A stretch of 64,000 bases of DNA from Heterocephalus glaber (taxonomy: Eukaryota > Chordata > Mammalia > Rodentia > Bathyergidae), in the NCBI RefSeq assembly GCF_000247695.1, contig NW_004624779.1, positions 689,359 through 753,358 on the forward strand. Reading direction: 5' to 3'. A program made the translations under genes and the position numbers. The first letter of the stretch is position 1; each line of letters opens with the position of its first letter. The notes under the pieces were generated by a model. That model was not told where the DNA came from and made no database searches. It saw nothing but the letters and a program-made list of their open reading frames with translations. Positions 34,459 to 45,830 of this stretch are shown here, piece after piece.

Positions 34459-36328
34459 TTCTTCCTATTTCACACTACCTATTATTATTTTGGGTCTTTA
34501 TTTACACTTTCAGTTTCTCACATCAGAGAGACAATGGAATATTTATACATACATGTTCAATTTATTTCACTTAAGAGTATATTCTCAAGATGCATCCATT
34601 TACCTAGAAATGTCTCAAGTGTATCTTTCTTTATGGCTGAATAGTACTCCATTACATAAAATAACCACATCTTTTTTTATCCATTCATCAGTTGATGGGC
34701 ATTTTGGTTGTTTTCAAGATTTACCTATTACAAACTGTGCCACTATAAACATGGGTGCTCATATATGTGGTATGATGCTTTTAATTCTTTTGGGAAGATA
34801 CCCAGAAGGGAAGTATCTGGGTCAAATGGGACCTCTAGTCCTAGTTTTTTGAGGTATCTCCATACTGATTTCCACAGTGGTTGCACCAGTCTATACTCCC
34901 ACCAACAGTGGAGAAGTATTCCTTTTTCCCCACAGCCCCGCCAGCATTTGTTGTTGGTTGATTTCTTGATAGCAGCCATTCTTTCTGGAGTGAGATGGAA
35001 TCTCAGCATTGTTTTAATCTCACAAATGACTGGTGATATTGAACATTTTTCATGTATGTATTTGCTGTTTCTACTTCTTCATCTAAGAAGTTTGTAGTCA
35101 TCTCAGATGCCCGTTTTTGGATTGGTTTTTTTTAATTTGGGGGGATCTGATATTTTCAATTTTTTATGTATTTCAGATATTAGTCCTTTGTCTGACGAAC
35201 AGCTATCTAAAATTTTTCCCACTCGGTGGGTTGTCTTTTGACTCTGTTGGTGATTTCTTTTGTTGTGCAAAAGCTTTTCTTTTTTTTTATTCATTAAGTT
35301 CATCGGTACATTTTAGGTATACAATATGATGACATTCATCACTGGGAATTTGTACCTGTACATGATATATCTTGGTTCTTATTTTTCTCCATTCCTGTGC
35401 CCTTCCTTTAACACCTCCACCCCTTCCTATTTAGAAAGACTTTGTTTCTGTTTTTTCCTTTTCTCATATTTTTTCCTTTCCGGGAAGGAGAAGGGGAAAG
35501 GAATGAAAAGCTTTATAATAAGATGAGGTTCTATTAGCTGATTCTCCAGTATTTCCTATGCAGTCTGGGTTTTCTTCATGAAGTCTTTATCTATTCCTAT
35601 GACTTCAAGTGTTCTAACCATTCTCTCTTTCAGCAGATTTAGCGTCTCTGTTTTAATATTTAGATCTTTGATCCATTTTGACTTTAGTTTAGTGTATGGT
35701 GAAAGACATGAGTCTAGTTTTAGTCTTCAGAATGTGGAAAGCCACTTTTTCCAGCACCATTATTAAAGGGGCTCTCTTTCTTTCAGTGAAAAGTTGCTGA
35801 GTATGTTTGGAGTTCTTTCTACATCTTCTAGTTTGTTGCATTGATCTTTGTGTCTGTCTGTCTGTTTGTTTGTTTTGCAAGTACCATGCTGTTTTTATCA
35901 CCGAAGTTTTGTAGTGTAATTTCAACTCAAGTATTGTGATGTCCCCTGCCTTGCCTTGGTTAACCAGCGTTGTTTTTGCTATTCTAGGGCTCTTCTGATT
36001 CCAAATGAATTTTAGAAATGATTTCTCTTGCTCTGTGAAGTGGGCTAATGGTATTTTGGTTGGGATTGCATTAAATCTGTATAACAATTTTGGAAGTATG
36101 GCCATTTTCAATCTAGGAGTCTTTTGGTGGAACTTTTGGGGTCTTTTTCTATGTAAAGTATCATGTCATCCACAAATAATGATAATTTAACTTCTTCCTT
36201 TCCTATCTTTATTCCTTTTATTTCTTTCTCTTGTCTAATTCCTCTGGCTAATATTTCTAGAACTGTATTGAATAGGAGTGGTGATAGTGGACATCCTTGT
36301 CTTGATCCTGATTTTAGAGGGAAAGGGG
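34459..36328 (-). mobile_element. L1, 3' body of a 5'-inverted copy
   Basis: The minus strand carries the ORF2 C-terminal part. A block at 35009-34743 includes WRGCGEKGILLHCWWEYRLV and the VPFDP/FPKELK words; another at 36111-35689 includes [13 protein letters not shown]; and a further one at 36371-36108 includes [12 protein letters not shown] and a damaged FVDD in place of FADD. Next to the 50-54.6 kb copy, about 275 bases are missing at 36112. The last 3' UTR portion (equivalent to 50020-50265) is also absent, and no tail is seen at 34459. At 36328 the orientation flips. Confidence 0.85.
35278..35505 (-). mobile_element. Nested short L1 3' UTR with target-site duplication
   Basis: A 228-base L1 3' end sits inside the older L1. 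It starts with a poly-T (35280-35288), then matches 50030-50230 (cattttaggtatac, 'ttggttcttatttt'). It is flanked by AAAAGCTTT at 35269-35277 and 35506-35514. The host L1 sequence continues on both sides, as shown by the uninterrupted equivalent at about 51105-51115. Its last 24 bases (35482-35505) are purine-rich and look like an inverted piece of the same UTR. Confidence 0.8.
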
Positions 36329-37148
36329 ACCTTATCAAAAAAAAGGAAAGAAAAGACTCAAATTCATGCAATTAGGAATGAAAAATATAAAATCACAGCA
36401 GACCTTGTAGAAATCCAGAGGATCATCAATACATACTTTGAGTACTGGTACTCTAATAAGATGGAAAACACAGAAGAAATGGACAGACTCTTAGATACAT
36501 ATGAATTACCAAAGCTGAATGAAGAAGATATAGAAATTCTAGGTAACCTAATTTCAGTCAATGGAATTGAAAATGGATTTAAAAATGACCAACATAGAAA
36601 AGCCCAGGTCTTGAAAGTTGCACTGCTGAATTTTACAAGAAATTCAGAGAAGATCTAATGCTATTACTCTACAAAATCTTCAATGAAATTGAACAGGAAG
36701 CAATACTCCCAAAATCATTCCTTGAAGCAAGTATTACCTTGATACCAAAACCAGAGAAAGACCCAACCAAAAAAGAGAACTACAGGCCAATCTCCAAAAT
36801 GAACATAGATGCAAAAATTCTCAATAAGGCACTGGCAAACAGAATGCAGGAAATCATCAGAAAGATTATACACCATGACCAAGTAGGATTCATCCCAGGG
36901 ATGCAGGGATGGTTCAACATACACAAATCAATAAATTTAATATACCATAGCAACAGAGCCAAAGACAAAAATCACATGATTATCTCAATAGATGCAAAAA
37001 AAGGATTTGGCAAAATCCAACACCCATTCATGATAAAATCTCTACAGAAAATTAGAATAGATGGTCTTTATTTCAATCTAATAAAAGCCATGAATGACAA
37101 ACCAACAGCCAACATCATACTAAGTTGTCAAAAACTGAAAGCCTTCTG
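36329..37148 (+). mobile_element. Inverted 5' segment of the L1
   Basis: ORF2 reads on the plus strand here. 36278-36658 gives a linker ([38 protein letters not shown]). 36658-37149 gives the RT N-terminal half ([51 protein letters not shown]). It stops at SCQKLKAF. The residues that follow KLKAF in L1 (LKSG, RQGC) are exactly those at the edge of the minus-strand body at 36328. So this is the missing upstream half, flipped. One stop separates the two frames. Confidence 0.88.
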
Positions 37149-37149
37149 A

Positions 37150-38290
37150 CATGTACATGTACCTATAGTTCCATGTACAACATCACTAAAAAAGTGCACT
37201 GGAATTTAAAAAAAAAAAATTAGCGCAAAGTGGTAACAAGGAAGCTTGCCTCCAACTGGAATTTAAAGGGAAAATGGAAATTTTTAGCTATGTGCCTGAA
37301 TGAAATATGGTTTAGCATTTCAAATTTCATTATTGGTGTAATATAGGAACCTCCAAGATGATGTCTCTGTTTTTCTAAAAGAACATAAAGCAATTCTAGA
37401 AAGCCACTCCTTCAATTCAATGCCACAGAATTACTCATATTTATGTCCCAACACGTACAAGCACATACATGGAAATTATAAGATACGGAAAAACATGCTT
37501 CATCATAAACAAGAGACAGCAGCCATGACAAGACATTAGTTAATAAAACAATTTAATGCTATGAAAGTCTTTGAAATGTTTAACCATAAGATGAAGAAGC
37601 ATAAGAAATAAATATGATACAGGAAAATAACAAGTATTTAATAAAAATTAAATTATTTTAAAATAGATGAATCCATGAAAAATGAAATATCAAACAAGGG
37701 GATAGGCTCAAATTAAATGAAACCAAAAAGAAAAATAAGCAAGAAAATAGTCTTTAGAAATTCTCAAATGTCAATACAGAAGGATAAAGAAATGGAACAT
37801 TTGAAACAGATTTATAGAGCTTACCAGAGAAAATAAAAACATATGATGCCCCACTAATAAGGATCCCAATGGGGAAAAAGGGAAACAAGATAAATATTTT
37901 CAAGGATTAATGAATCAGTAATAATTCTCAAATGTGTGAGTCCCAAACAAAAAGAAACCTAAACCGATAAATACCACAGTGACATAAGAAGAGGTTAAAA
38001 GCAACTACAGAAAAAGGGTAGATTACCTATGAAAGGGGTACAAAAACAGAACCATATCCATCAGCATAAAATAAATGTTAGAAAATAATGGAATATTTTC
38101 AGATTGCAGAAACAAAAATAATTATCAAAATAAAATTGTATGTCATATTTGGTCAGTCAAAAGTGAGAAGAAAAATAAAAATGATTTTACTATTTAGATG
38201 CTTCTGGAGGGGCAGAGGGAGGCTGGTTTGAAAAACAGTTTAACCAAATTGAAGGACAAGAGGGAACATTAATTTATTAACTTCTGTAGC
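37150..38290. other. AT-rich unassigned DNA
   Basis: No gene or repeat recognised. The word acatgtacatgt (37143-37154) at the end of the inverted L1 is palindromic. Confidence 0.4.
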
Positions 38291-38425
38291 AAATATTTTC
38301 TGAGTATAAACTCTATGCCTGGCACTCTGCTTGCCAGTGTCACAATTCTTCAAAAAGCAATAATGTCTGTTAAATTATTTGTAGTAATTGAAATTAGACC
38401 CAATCACGTAGTTATGAAGTAGATA
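38291..38425 (-). repeat. Possible MIR-family remnant
   Basis: 'aaatattttctgagtataaactctatgcctggcactctgc' resembles the reverse end block of MIR/MIR3 ('tatttactgagcacctactatgtgccaggcactg'). The remainder is too diverged. Confidence 0.45.
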
Positions 38426-40174
38426 TATTTGTAGTGTCATATCATTGTATAGCATACTTCAAAGCCATAGCCTGCAGTCCTCTCCTTGAACTCTTTCCCA
38501 CCTCCTCTATCTCAGCCATGAACTTTACTCCTGCTGAGTTGGTGTACTTTATTTTATTAAATACTAAACACCATACATCCTTCAGATTGAACTATAGACT
38601 ACGTTTTGCGGTATCACTCTCCTAGCATTCAGCAGATACTTATCAAACTGAATTCAACTGAGTCTGAATGAGTTGCATTAGATGAATCCAAGTATATCTG
38701 TGTTTAATCAATGCCAAAAATAAGGTCAGTAAGAGAAAAAGGAACAACAGAGATTATAAATTTTATACTGTTGAATTCAGGACTAAAGAAAGACAAAGGC
38801 ATTTCCAAAGGCATCCCCCCTTCCCTGCACTCTTTTGGTATTCTTAGAGAGAATCTTAGATGGATAGCATACACAAAAATAACTCGCACCTGAAGGGTTA
38901 GATCACAAAGAGCAAACGGATCAAAAGCAGGATGTGGCTCTGCATTTGATAATGTCTAGGAGAGAAAGGCTTCTTGGTTCATTAACCATACATCACTCAT
39001 TGCTTCCAAATATCCTACATTCACGATATCACCTTTGTCCTTGAAAAATAAAACAACTGTGATTTGGCTAAATCTGTTGTCAATGTTGCTAAATAGCAGG
39101 TGAAAAAAATCACATAACTGATGTTGCTGTAGTTTAAATCTTTAAAAAGTACTCATCATTCCAGAATGACAATGCAATGTTACTTTTCCTTATACAGAAG
39201 GCAGAATCCTAGGACTGAGGGAAGGGATCTCATAAGTTCTGGGTTTACCCACTCAGCCCTTGCCTCTGGCTGTTAGGCAGTAATGTGATTCAAATCATCA
39301 CAATTTAGGATGCTGGTACTGGAAGACATTTTGGAGCTAGCTACTCCAACCACCTTATTTTATAAATTAGGAAACTGGGATGCCCAGGAAGTGTGGTGAA
39401 GAAAAGTATCTGACTTGATTGATTTTGTAAGTGGCTATTTCTTGTTATCTTGTTGAGAACCTGCTATTCAAGAGCTTAGTTTTTAACAGAGACTCCTTTC
39501 CATACTGTTTCTGGGAAAGAACTTACAATGAAAAAAGTATTGTTTAGCCATAAAGTGTCAGTTCTTTCAGATACTGAAAAATGAACTCAGGGATATTTCT
39601 ACTGCTAGAAAATGCATCATCATCTATAAGATGATATATTATTTAATGTCCTAATTGAATCTCACTCACCACATGAAGCAAGCATTTAAATAAACCTGGG
39701 TCCACAAGTACTTAACAAAATACACAGTGGAAACCTAGCAGAGAGAGGACTTACCCAGTCAAGACTAGCAGAAACCAAAAATATAATACATTTCCTTTAC
39801 AAATCTCTTTTGCATTTCTATTATATTCTATTATATTTTTACAAGGTTAGTGTGTGTTCAGCCCCTAATTTTATGCTTTTAGACAAATGCATTTTATTCT
39901 CTTTATTCTGTATTATGACTGTGGACATAGGTAATTTCCAGAATGAATTAAGCAACAGGGTAATTATTTTTTTAACTTCTCAATATATGAAGTTGGTATA
40001 TTGGAAATCCTAATGAGTATTATCTATAAAACATATATGAATAAATGACAATTGTATATACGAAGAATTATAGATCCCAGAATGATTTAAAAAACCAACA
40101 AGTATTTACCAAATTGAAATATAAATGCCCAACATATTTCCGAGACAAGCAAGAAACGTTATCTTTCGGATTTC
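38426..40174. other. Unassigned DNA
   Basis: A faint MIR-like block lies at 39330-39400 (taaattaggaaactgggatgcccagg). Frames at 38434-38893 and 39810-40013 lack domains. Nothing else is supported. Confidence 0.4.
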
Positions 40175-40248
40175 CTGAACCGGGGATTGAACTCAGGACC
40201 TTGCACTTGCCAGGCAGGCATGGTGCCACTGAGTTACATCCTTAGCCC
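40175..40248 (-). mobile_element. ID-like SINE
   Basis: On the minus strand: 'gggctaaggatgtaactc' (degenerate A box), then 'tgccaggcaagtgcaaggt', then 'gagttcaatccccggttc' (B box). It has more substitutions than the copies at 19.8 and 29.1 kb. No clear flanking duplication. Confidence 0.72.
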
Positions 40249-42125
40249 ACCAATTTTTATATTATACTTGTCTGTGCTGGTCCACAATACAAGGAAGGAG
40301 ACTATAGCTAAGTTTCCACTTTTTACTCTATATGCTAGGTTCTTAGCCACAATTAGGGACATGAGTGTATCACAGGATTCCATGTGTTCTCAGAAAATTT
40401 CAAGGAAAACGGTTGGGATGTTCCTTGTATGGCTAGAACAGGTTGTAATGTTTGATTCCCTTCTTGAGGAAGTTGAGTACATTGTGGCCACAAAAGAAAA
40501 ATAAATCCTTTTCATGTAATTCATTTTATTATGTAATTCACCAAAAGGAAAATTGGAGCACAGCCTTTTTATAAACCAAGCTTAAACAATGATATGAAAG
40601 CCATGTTCCCGGAAGATGTTGGTTGATATGCCATTGAATTATTGTTAACCTCCACGTTTTAAACCTTGTTCAGGGTGATTTTTTGCTGATGTCATGTGCT
40701 GTGCCAGGAACAGTGGGGTTGTGTTTTGTTCATTATTTACTCTTCTAAAAATGAAGTAGTAAGTATCTAGCTCTGTCAGAGTGATTAAAAAGGGTCTGTA
40801 ATTTTAGACCACATAGATTCCTTAGAAATAAAAACAATTTCAAAATTCAGTTTGATGCAAAGTTAACTAAGTCTGGTAAATCTAATTATCTCTAAGCAAT
40901 TTTTTTTCAGTTTTAGCTATTTAATTAATTCTATTCAATAATTTCAATATGTTCGCATTAGAGTAATAAATTCTCTAATGGGTAGAAGTCCAAATTTTCT
41001 AGATGATAACAAGTGCAGTGTTTAATTTTTCACTCTAAATTTATTCATGCAATCTATTAAAAAGGAAGTTTAGTCAGGAAAAAAAGAATAGTCAGATATT
41101 ACAAGCTAAAAGTAGAAGTGTTTATGTTAAGTTCACCAGAACTCTATTCTCATTAAATTTCCTTCCAATGAATCTAAGTGCTTAGAGTTATATAAAGATC
41201 TAGTGTGATACAAGTGGTAATTTTAATGAGAATTCTTATTACTCTTGAATACTAGAGGCAGTTTCTCTTTAAGCATTGTTATGGTGTTTATGTTTATAGA
41301 ACCTAAGATTTCTTTCCTATTATAAATTACCCTAGTAGCTTATCTATAAAACCTAAATAGGATGTGTTACTTTTTAGGTATTATTTTTGCTGCTACCACA
41401 TTATTATCCAAAGCATTTCTTGGTCCTCCATAGAATAAAATAATATTAAATCAACTATGAAGAGCAGCCATATTGCATTTAGCATAACAAGGTTAAAAAG
41501 AGAAAGGTAGAAAAATCCTCAATAAATTCAATCATGTTCTCAAAGTACAAAGTCCACCAAAAAATGTATATACAGTTCAGGAAATAAAAATAGTGTGATG
41601 TTTCTTCAACAGATGGTGTTACCCTCCTGTGGGGGACCCTAGAGAATGTCTTATAATGCAGAAGCCCCACTACACTGCCGGCCATCAGAGATAAAATTGA
41701 AAATGCATGTGCAGTGATCTCAATGACCAAGGTTACCTAGGTCCACTGTACTAATAAATGTCTGAAAGCTAATGGCCTCCACTTTGAGCTCCTCTTGTAA
41801 TTACAGAGGCCAAAGGTAACTGTATTAATCCCCTGATGTCTCAATAACTTTAGTATTGAAATATTTATACCAGTTTTTCCTTTTCCTGAAGTGTGTATAC
41901 ATTTTCGGGTAGTCTCTATATGTGAAATTCCTTGGAAACTAAAATGAAATCCCTTTTTTTTACTTCCATCATGCATAAAAGTTCTGAAGGCAGATTCCAG
42001 TTGTTAGTTTTTTAATATTCCTATAGGCACCATCAGCATCATTTTGCCAAACATAGGCATTGACAATCAAGTATAATTTGCCTAAGATAATTCATTACTC
42101 TTGGATGAGCTGTTGTTTTCCCTAG
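40249..42125. other. Unassigned DNA
   Basis: No gene or repeat recognised. The short frames 40187-40504, 41730-41479 and 41976-41737 have no family features. Confidence 0.4.
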
Positions 42126-42663
42126 ACACTATGTTTGTCAGCTTTCCATCACTGAAATTTGTTTTGTTTTGTTTTGTTTTGTTTTTGAGACAGGGTCTCC
42201 CTATCCACTTCAGGCTGATCTTGAACCACTATGTAGCTGAGGCTGGCCTCAAACTTGCAGTGATCCTCCTACCTCAGCTTCCCAAGTGCTGGGATCACAG
42301 GCCTGTGCCACCACACCCAGCTGAAATATGTTAAATAAACTAAAATCAGAAAAAATTTATTTTGACTCATTTTTCAAAAGCTTCAGTCCATGGCTGGTTG
42401 TGCCTGTTGCTCTGCTTCTGTGGTAAGGTAGAAATCATGGCAAGAGAATGTGACAGAGGTGGCTGCTCATCTCATGACAGCTGAGAAAGAAAGAAGAGTA
42501 AAAGGACCAGGGTTCCCTCTCTCCTTGAAGGCTGTGCCCCCAGCCGCCTCCCTCTAGGTTTCACCTCCTAATGTTTCCACTACCTCCCAGCAGGCTCATC
42601 AGCCTGCGGCCAAGCCTTAAATATGTGAGACATTCGGCGACATTTAAATTCTAAGCCATCACA
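42126..42663 (-). mobile_element. MaLR-type LTR split by a B1 SINE
   Basis: The 3' end of the LTR is at 42126-42163 (plus 'tttgtcagctttccatcact') and the remainder at 42321-42663, with 'cttcagtccatggctggttg' and the other end 'ctaagccatcaca' (TGTGATGGCTTAG on the LTR strand). The intervening 157 bases are a B1. Removing it restores the order seen in the 33.9-kb copy. LTR only, non-coding. Confidence 0.65.
42164..42320 (-). mobile_element. B1-like SINE with target-site duplication
   Basis: A monomeric 7SL-derived SINE. On the minus strand it begins 'ctgggtgtggtggcacagg', then 'cccagcacttgggaagctga' and a single B1 right half, and ends in a (CAAAA)n tail seen as TTTTG units at 42161-42185. The duplications are CTGAAATTTGTT (42152-42163) and CTGAAATATGTT (42321-42332), one mismatch in 12. 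The plus frame 42101-42334 is its antisense. Confidence 0.85.
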
Positions 42664-43714
42664 AAACCAAAATATTTCTGAACTGATGTATCCAAGCATA
42701 GTGTCCTCAACTATTCTGTAAAATTCCAGAGTGCTGACACATAAGAAATAAGAATAGAAGGAAAAGTGATTATATTCCTCACTCCTCCTCATGCTATCTG
42801 CACTGAAAGAATAGTGGATATAAGGATCACTTCAGACTTATGAGTTCCAAGTTTGGGTGACAAATCTGGCTATTTGAATTTGTTTGTCCTGCATGACACT
42901 AATGTATACCTGTGTTTGCCAATAACTGTCTTCAGAAATACAAAGTTGTGTAGAGCTCCTCGTCACTTTTTACAGTTTTGAATACCAGAGGAGTGACTTC
43001 ATGTTGATGATTGAACAACTTAAAGGACAGAAAAAATTCCCAGAATAGGAGACTAGCAGAGAATAGCATTAGCTTAGAAAGTTTCCAAATAGGTAGGCTT
43101 GGACTGTTCCTTCTTTAATGAACACTGCTCATGTTGTTTTCTATGTATCAGGAATATTGCTCGATGTTGTATATCCGTGTCCCATTTCTAAGTGCTCATA
43201 GCTGATTAACAAAAGAACCAGGATTTAAACCAGGGGTTAACTTCTTTTAATATTTAAAATTTAACTACTCCACTACATTATCGTATATCTCAAATAAATG
43301 TAGAATCCTACAAGATCTATGGGTACCTGTAAGTGTTGTGATTCATTTAAAATATTTTCAGTGACTGCTTTATGGTAATTCATATTAATATCCATGCTCA
43401 TCCTGAAACATGTGAAAAACGGCTTTATAATCAATTGTAAGGCATCAATGTCAATATCCACAATTGTGTTTAGAATGACGTTGAAAAAAACACCCCTACT
43501 ATTTGTCTTCTAATGAATGAGAAAGCATCAGAGTGATTTTAAAATGTGTGTTCTCTGATCTCACCAAGAAAAGACTAAATGTCATCATGGTTCAGGGTAG
43601 AAACAAATATTTAATAAAAATGCTTAAAGAAAATTGGCATAAGAATTAAGCTATCATATAGGATGTAGAAGAATGAGTTTACTTACATTGGAAGGACTTA
43701 CTATAATCTATGTC
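42664..43714. other. Unassigned DNA
   Basis: No gene recognised. A degenerate MIR-like trace may lie near 43150-43235. Confidence 0.4.
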
Positions 43715-43990
43715 AGTCAGTGTTCTACAGATAGAGCCAATATTGAGCCTGTATATACAAGGAAGAAAGAAATACAGGTAGAAAGAGATTAATGAATGGG
43801 CTCACATAATTACAGATGTTAACAAGTCTGAAGATCTGCAAGGTGAGTCCACAAACTAGGAATCCAGGACATTCTCTGGTATAATTCCAATCTGAGCCCC
43901 AAAACATGAGAAATTGGAGAATTCATGATGTTGTTCCAGTTTAAAGGTCAATGGGCTTGAAAACCAGCAAAGAGCCCATGGCCCACTGTG
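43715..43990. repeat. Dispersed mammalian repeat, class unresolved
   Basis: 'tgttctacagatagagccaat', 'gaatgggctcacataattacag' and 'gaagatctgcaaggtgagtcc' resemble a widely dispersed mammalian repeat often seen as 'tctccagagaaacagaaccaat... ggctcacatgattatggaggc'. I cannot name the family with confidence. Confidence 0.4.
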
Positions 43991-45730
43991 AAGATGTTTA
44001 GTTAACCGTGTAATTAAAATCAGTTTTCCAAACAGGGGATATATGTGAAAAATAAATGTTGTCCATTTAAAATGGCTATATGTTTTACAAATACTATGGG
44101 AACCATACTGCATATAAAGACACAACTCGAGAAAATAATTAAATAAAGTACATATAGATTTTGTTTGTAGTATAAATTTGGTGCTCTGTATGAGCTTTGT
44201 TTTCTTCTTAATTTTATTGAATTTCATAGCTGTAATGATTTTTGTGAACCCACCCAGCTCTATGTATGCACTGCAGAATGAGCTAGGAATAGAGTAACAA
44301 CATCCCAGATCTTGTCAGTTTTTGTCACAGCTTTAGAGTTCCATAAACAAGATAATATTAGTGAGACTGTTATGAGAGACCTCTATCATATGCATAATGT
44401 GTGCCATCTGGTTGTAAGTTAAAATTGTTATAAAATAAATTGGCTTTAATATTGGAATAACTTCTCAAAGCTTTATGTAATAAGGTATTTGAATTTTGCT
44501 TTACATTTCCAAGGAAATTTCAGAAAACAAGTGTGTGAATTTTTCGAGAACAGTGTATGCATATACTGTAGATAATTATTTAGAAATAAATACATCAATG
44601 TACAATCTTTCTTTTTTTAGTACTCAATTTTCACCATTCTCACTAAGGATGCATTAATTGGTAGAGTTCACCATTCCTACTGAGGGTGTATTAATTCAGC
44701 CAAAATGTGACTCTACAATCCAGATTTGAGATTAAAAAAAAAAAAGACTCTTGGAGAATTAGTCCCTCTGGCTCTTCCTCTGTTACTAACATCCCATCGT
44801 GTGGTATCCTCCAAACTCACCTTCACAGAGGTGTTTTCTGTGGAAATGATCTTCCTCACCTGATTCTGTGCTGAAACTGACCCTACTTCAGAACAATGCC
44901 AGTCTCCTCTTTAGATAAGAATACTCTAGAAATAATAGATTTCTTTGCAAAAAGTCCCCAGACTCTTCTAAAAGTCAAAGAGAAGACTTTCATGGAAAAA
45001 CTTAGTTCACATCAAATTCTCTGGAAAAGAAGAGCTCTGTAGGAAAATGCAGAGGTCATACATGCTACATTAATTTTTTATATCACTACTTTTATTGAGC
45101 CTGTATCTTGTAGAAATGTATTCCAAATGTATCAAGGGCCAAATGCTAGGGGATTGTCCTGCACATTAGCTGAAGATTTGTCTTCGCTAAACTGCAAACT
45201 TTTGTGCTTGTAGGTGTAAGCAATTGAATAATCTGTGTCATGGCAATGCTCTGATAACAGAAATGACCCCAACTTACTGGATTCCTGTTTGTGTTGTACA
45301 ATACATGACTTGTGTTTCCAGTGGTGCAGGACATTTGTACAATTGCCATCAGCCCTTTTTCGGGGTCCTGATGGAAATCAGAAGACTGGCATCTGGTTTC
45401 ATGCTCCATTGCTATGTTCAAGTGAAGTGTGCTTTTGAACTCACTTCACCTACCTTGGACTCTAAAGTTAATATAATAAGCATAATGCTTTGTTAGGTTA
45501 AAAAATTAGTTTCTTTTCATATTTATGATTCCATTTAATTTTCACTTCTACAAATGAAGACACTGAGTCTCTGTGACTATAAAATGTTCTATTTTCTGGA
45601 TCGTGACCCCAGCTTCCTTCCAACACATTCTGTTGCCTTCTAGCATGAATTCTAGATGTTTCTGTAGCTCCATTTTAAATATTTTGAAAAGGAAACTTAA
45701 GGACTTATTTATGTATCAACTTATTTCCAC
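43991..45730. other. Unassigned DNA with a small tandem duplication
   Basis: No gene seen. Overlapping short frames at 45146-45496 on both strands are probably chance. A two-copy tandem repeat lies at 44630-44702. Confidence 0.4.
44630..44702. repeat. Two-copy 37-base tandem duplication
   Basis: 'ttcaccattctcactaagga' starts at 44630 and 'ttcaccattcctactgaggg' at 44667. Both are followed by 'tgcattaatt' or 'tgtattaatt'. The copies differ at several positions, so the duplication is old. Confidence 0.75.
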
Positions 45731-45830
45731 AGCTTGAGATGTCACTCAGTGGTAGAGTGCTTGGCTACTATGCAGGAGGTTTGAACCACAGCACCACAAA
45801 ACATAAATGAATAAAAAACAAAACCAAAAA
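45731..45830 (+). mobile_element. ID-like SINE, older type
   Basis: 'gatgtcactcagtggtagag' (A box), 'ggaggtttgaaccacagcac' (B box), then an A-rich tail with AAAC/AAAT units. It is closer to the general ID/tRNA-Ala layout than the copies at 19.8 and 29.1 kb, which have a longer, altered middle. Confidence 0.72.

Noticed and set aside
34490..35097. Overlapping plus frames of 120 and 129 residues
   Set aside because: These are antisense of the L1 ORF2 C-terminus, whose real reading is on the minus strand at 35009-34743.
42161..42185. CRISPR-like short repeats (TTTTG units)
   Set aside because: It is the tail of a B1 SINE read in reverse; there are no spacers and no prokaryotic context.
45146..45496. 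Overlapping frames on both strands as a possible exon
   Set aside because: No splice-site context or domain, and both strands are equally open, which argues for chance.
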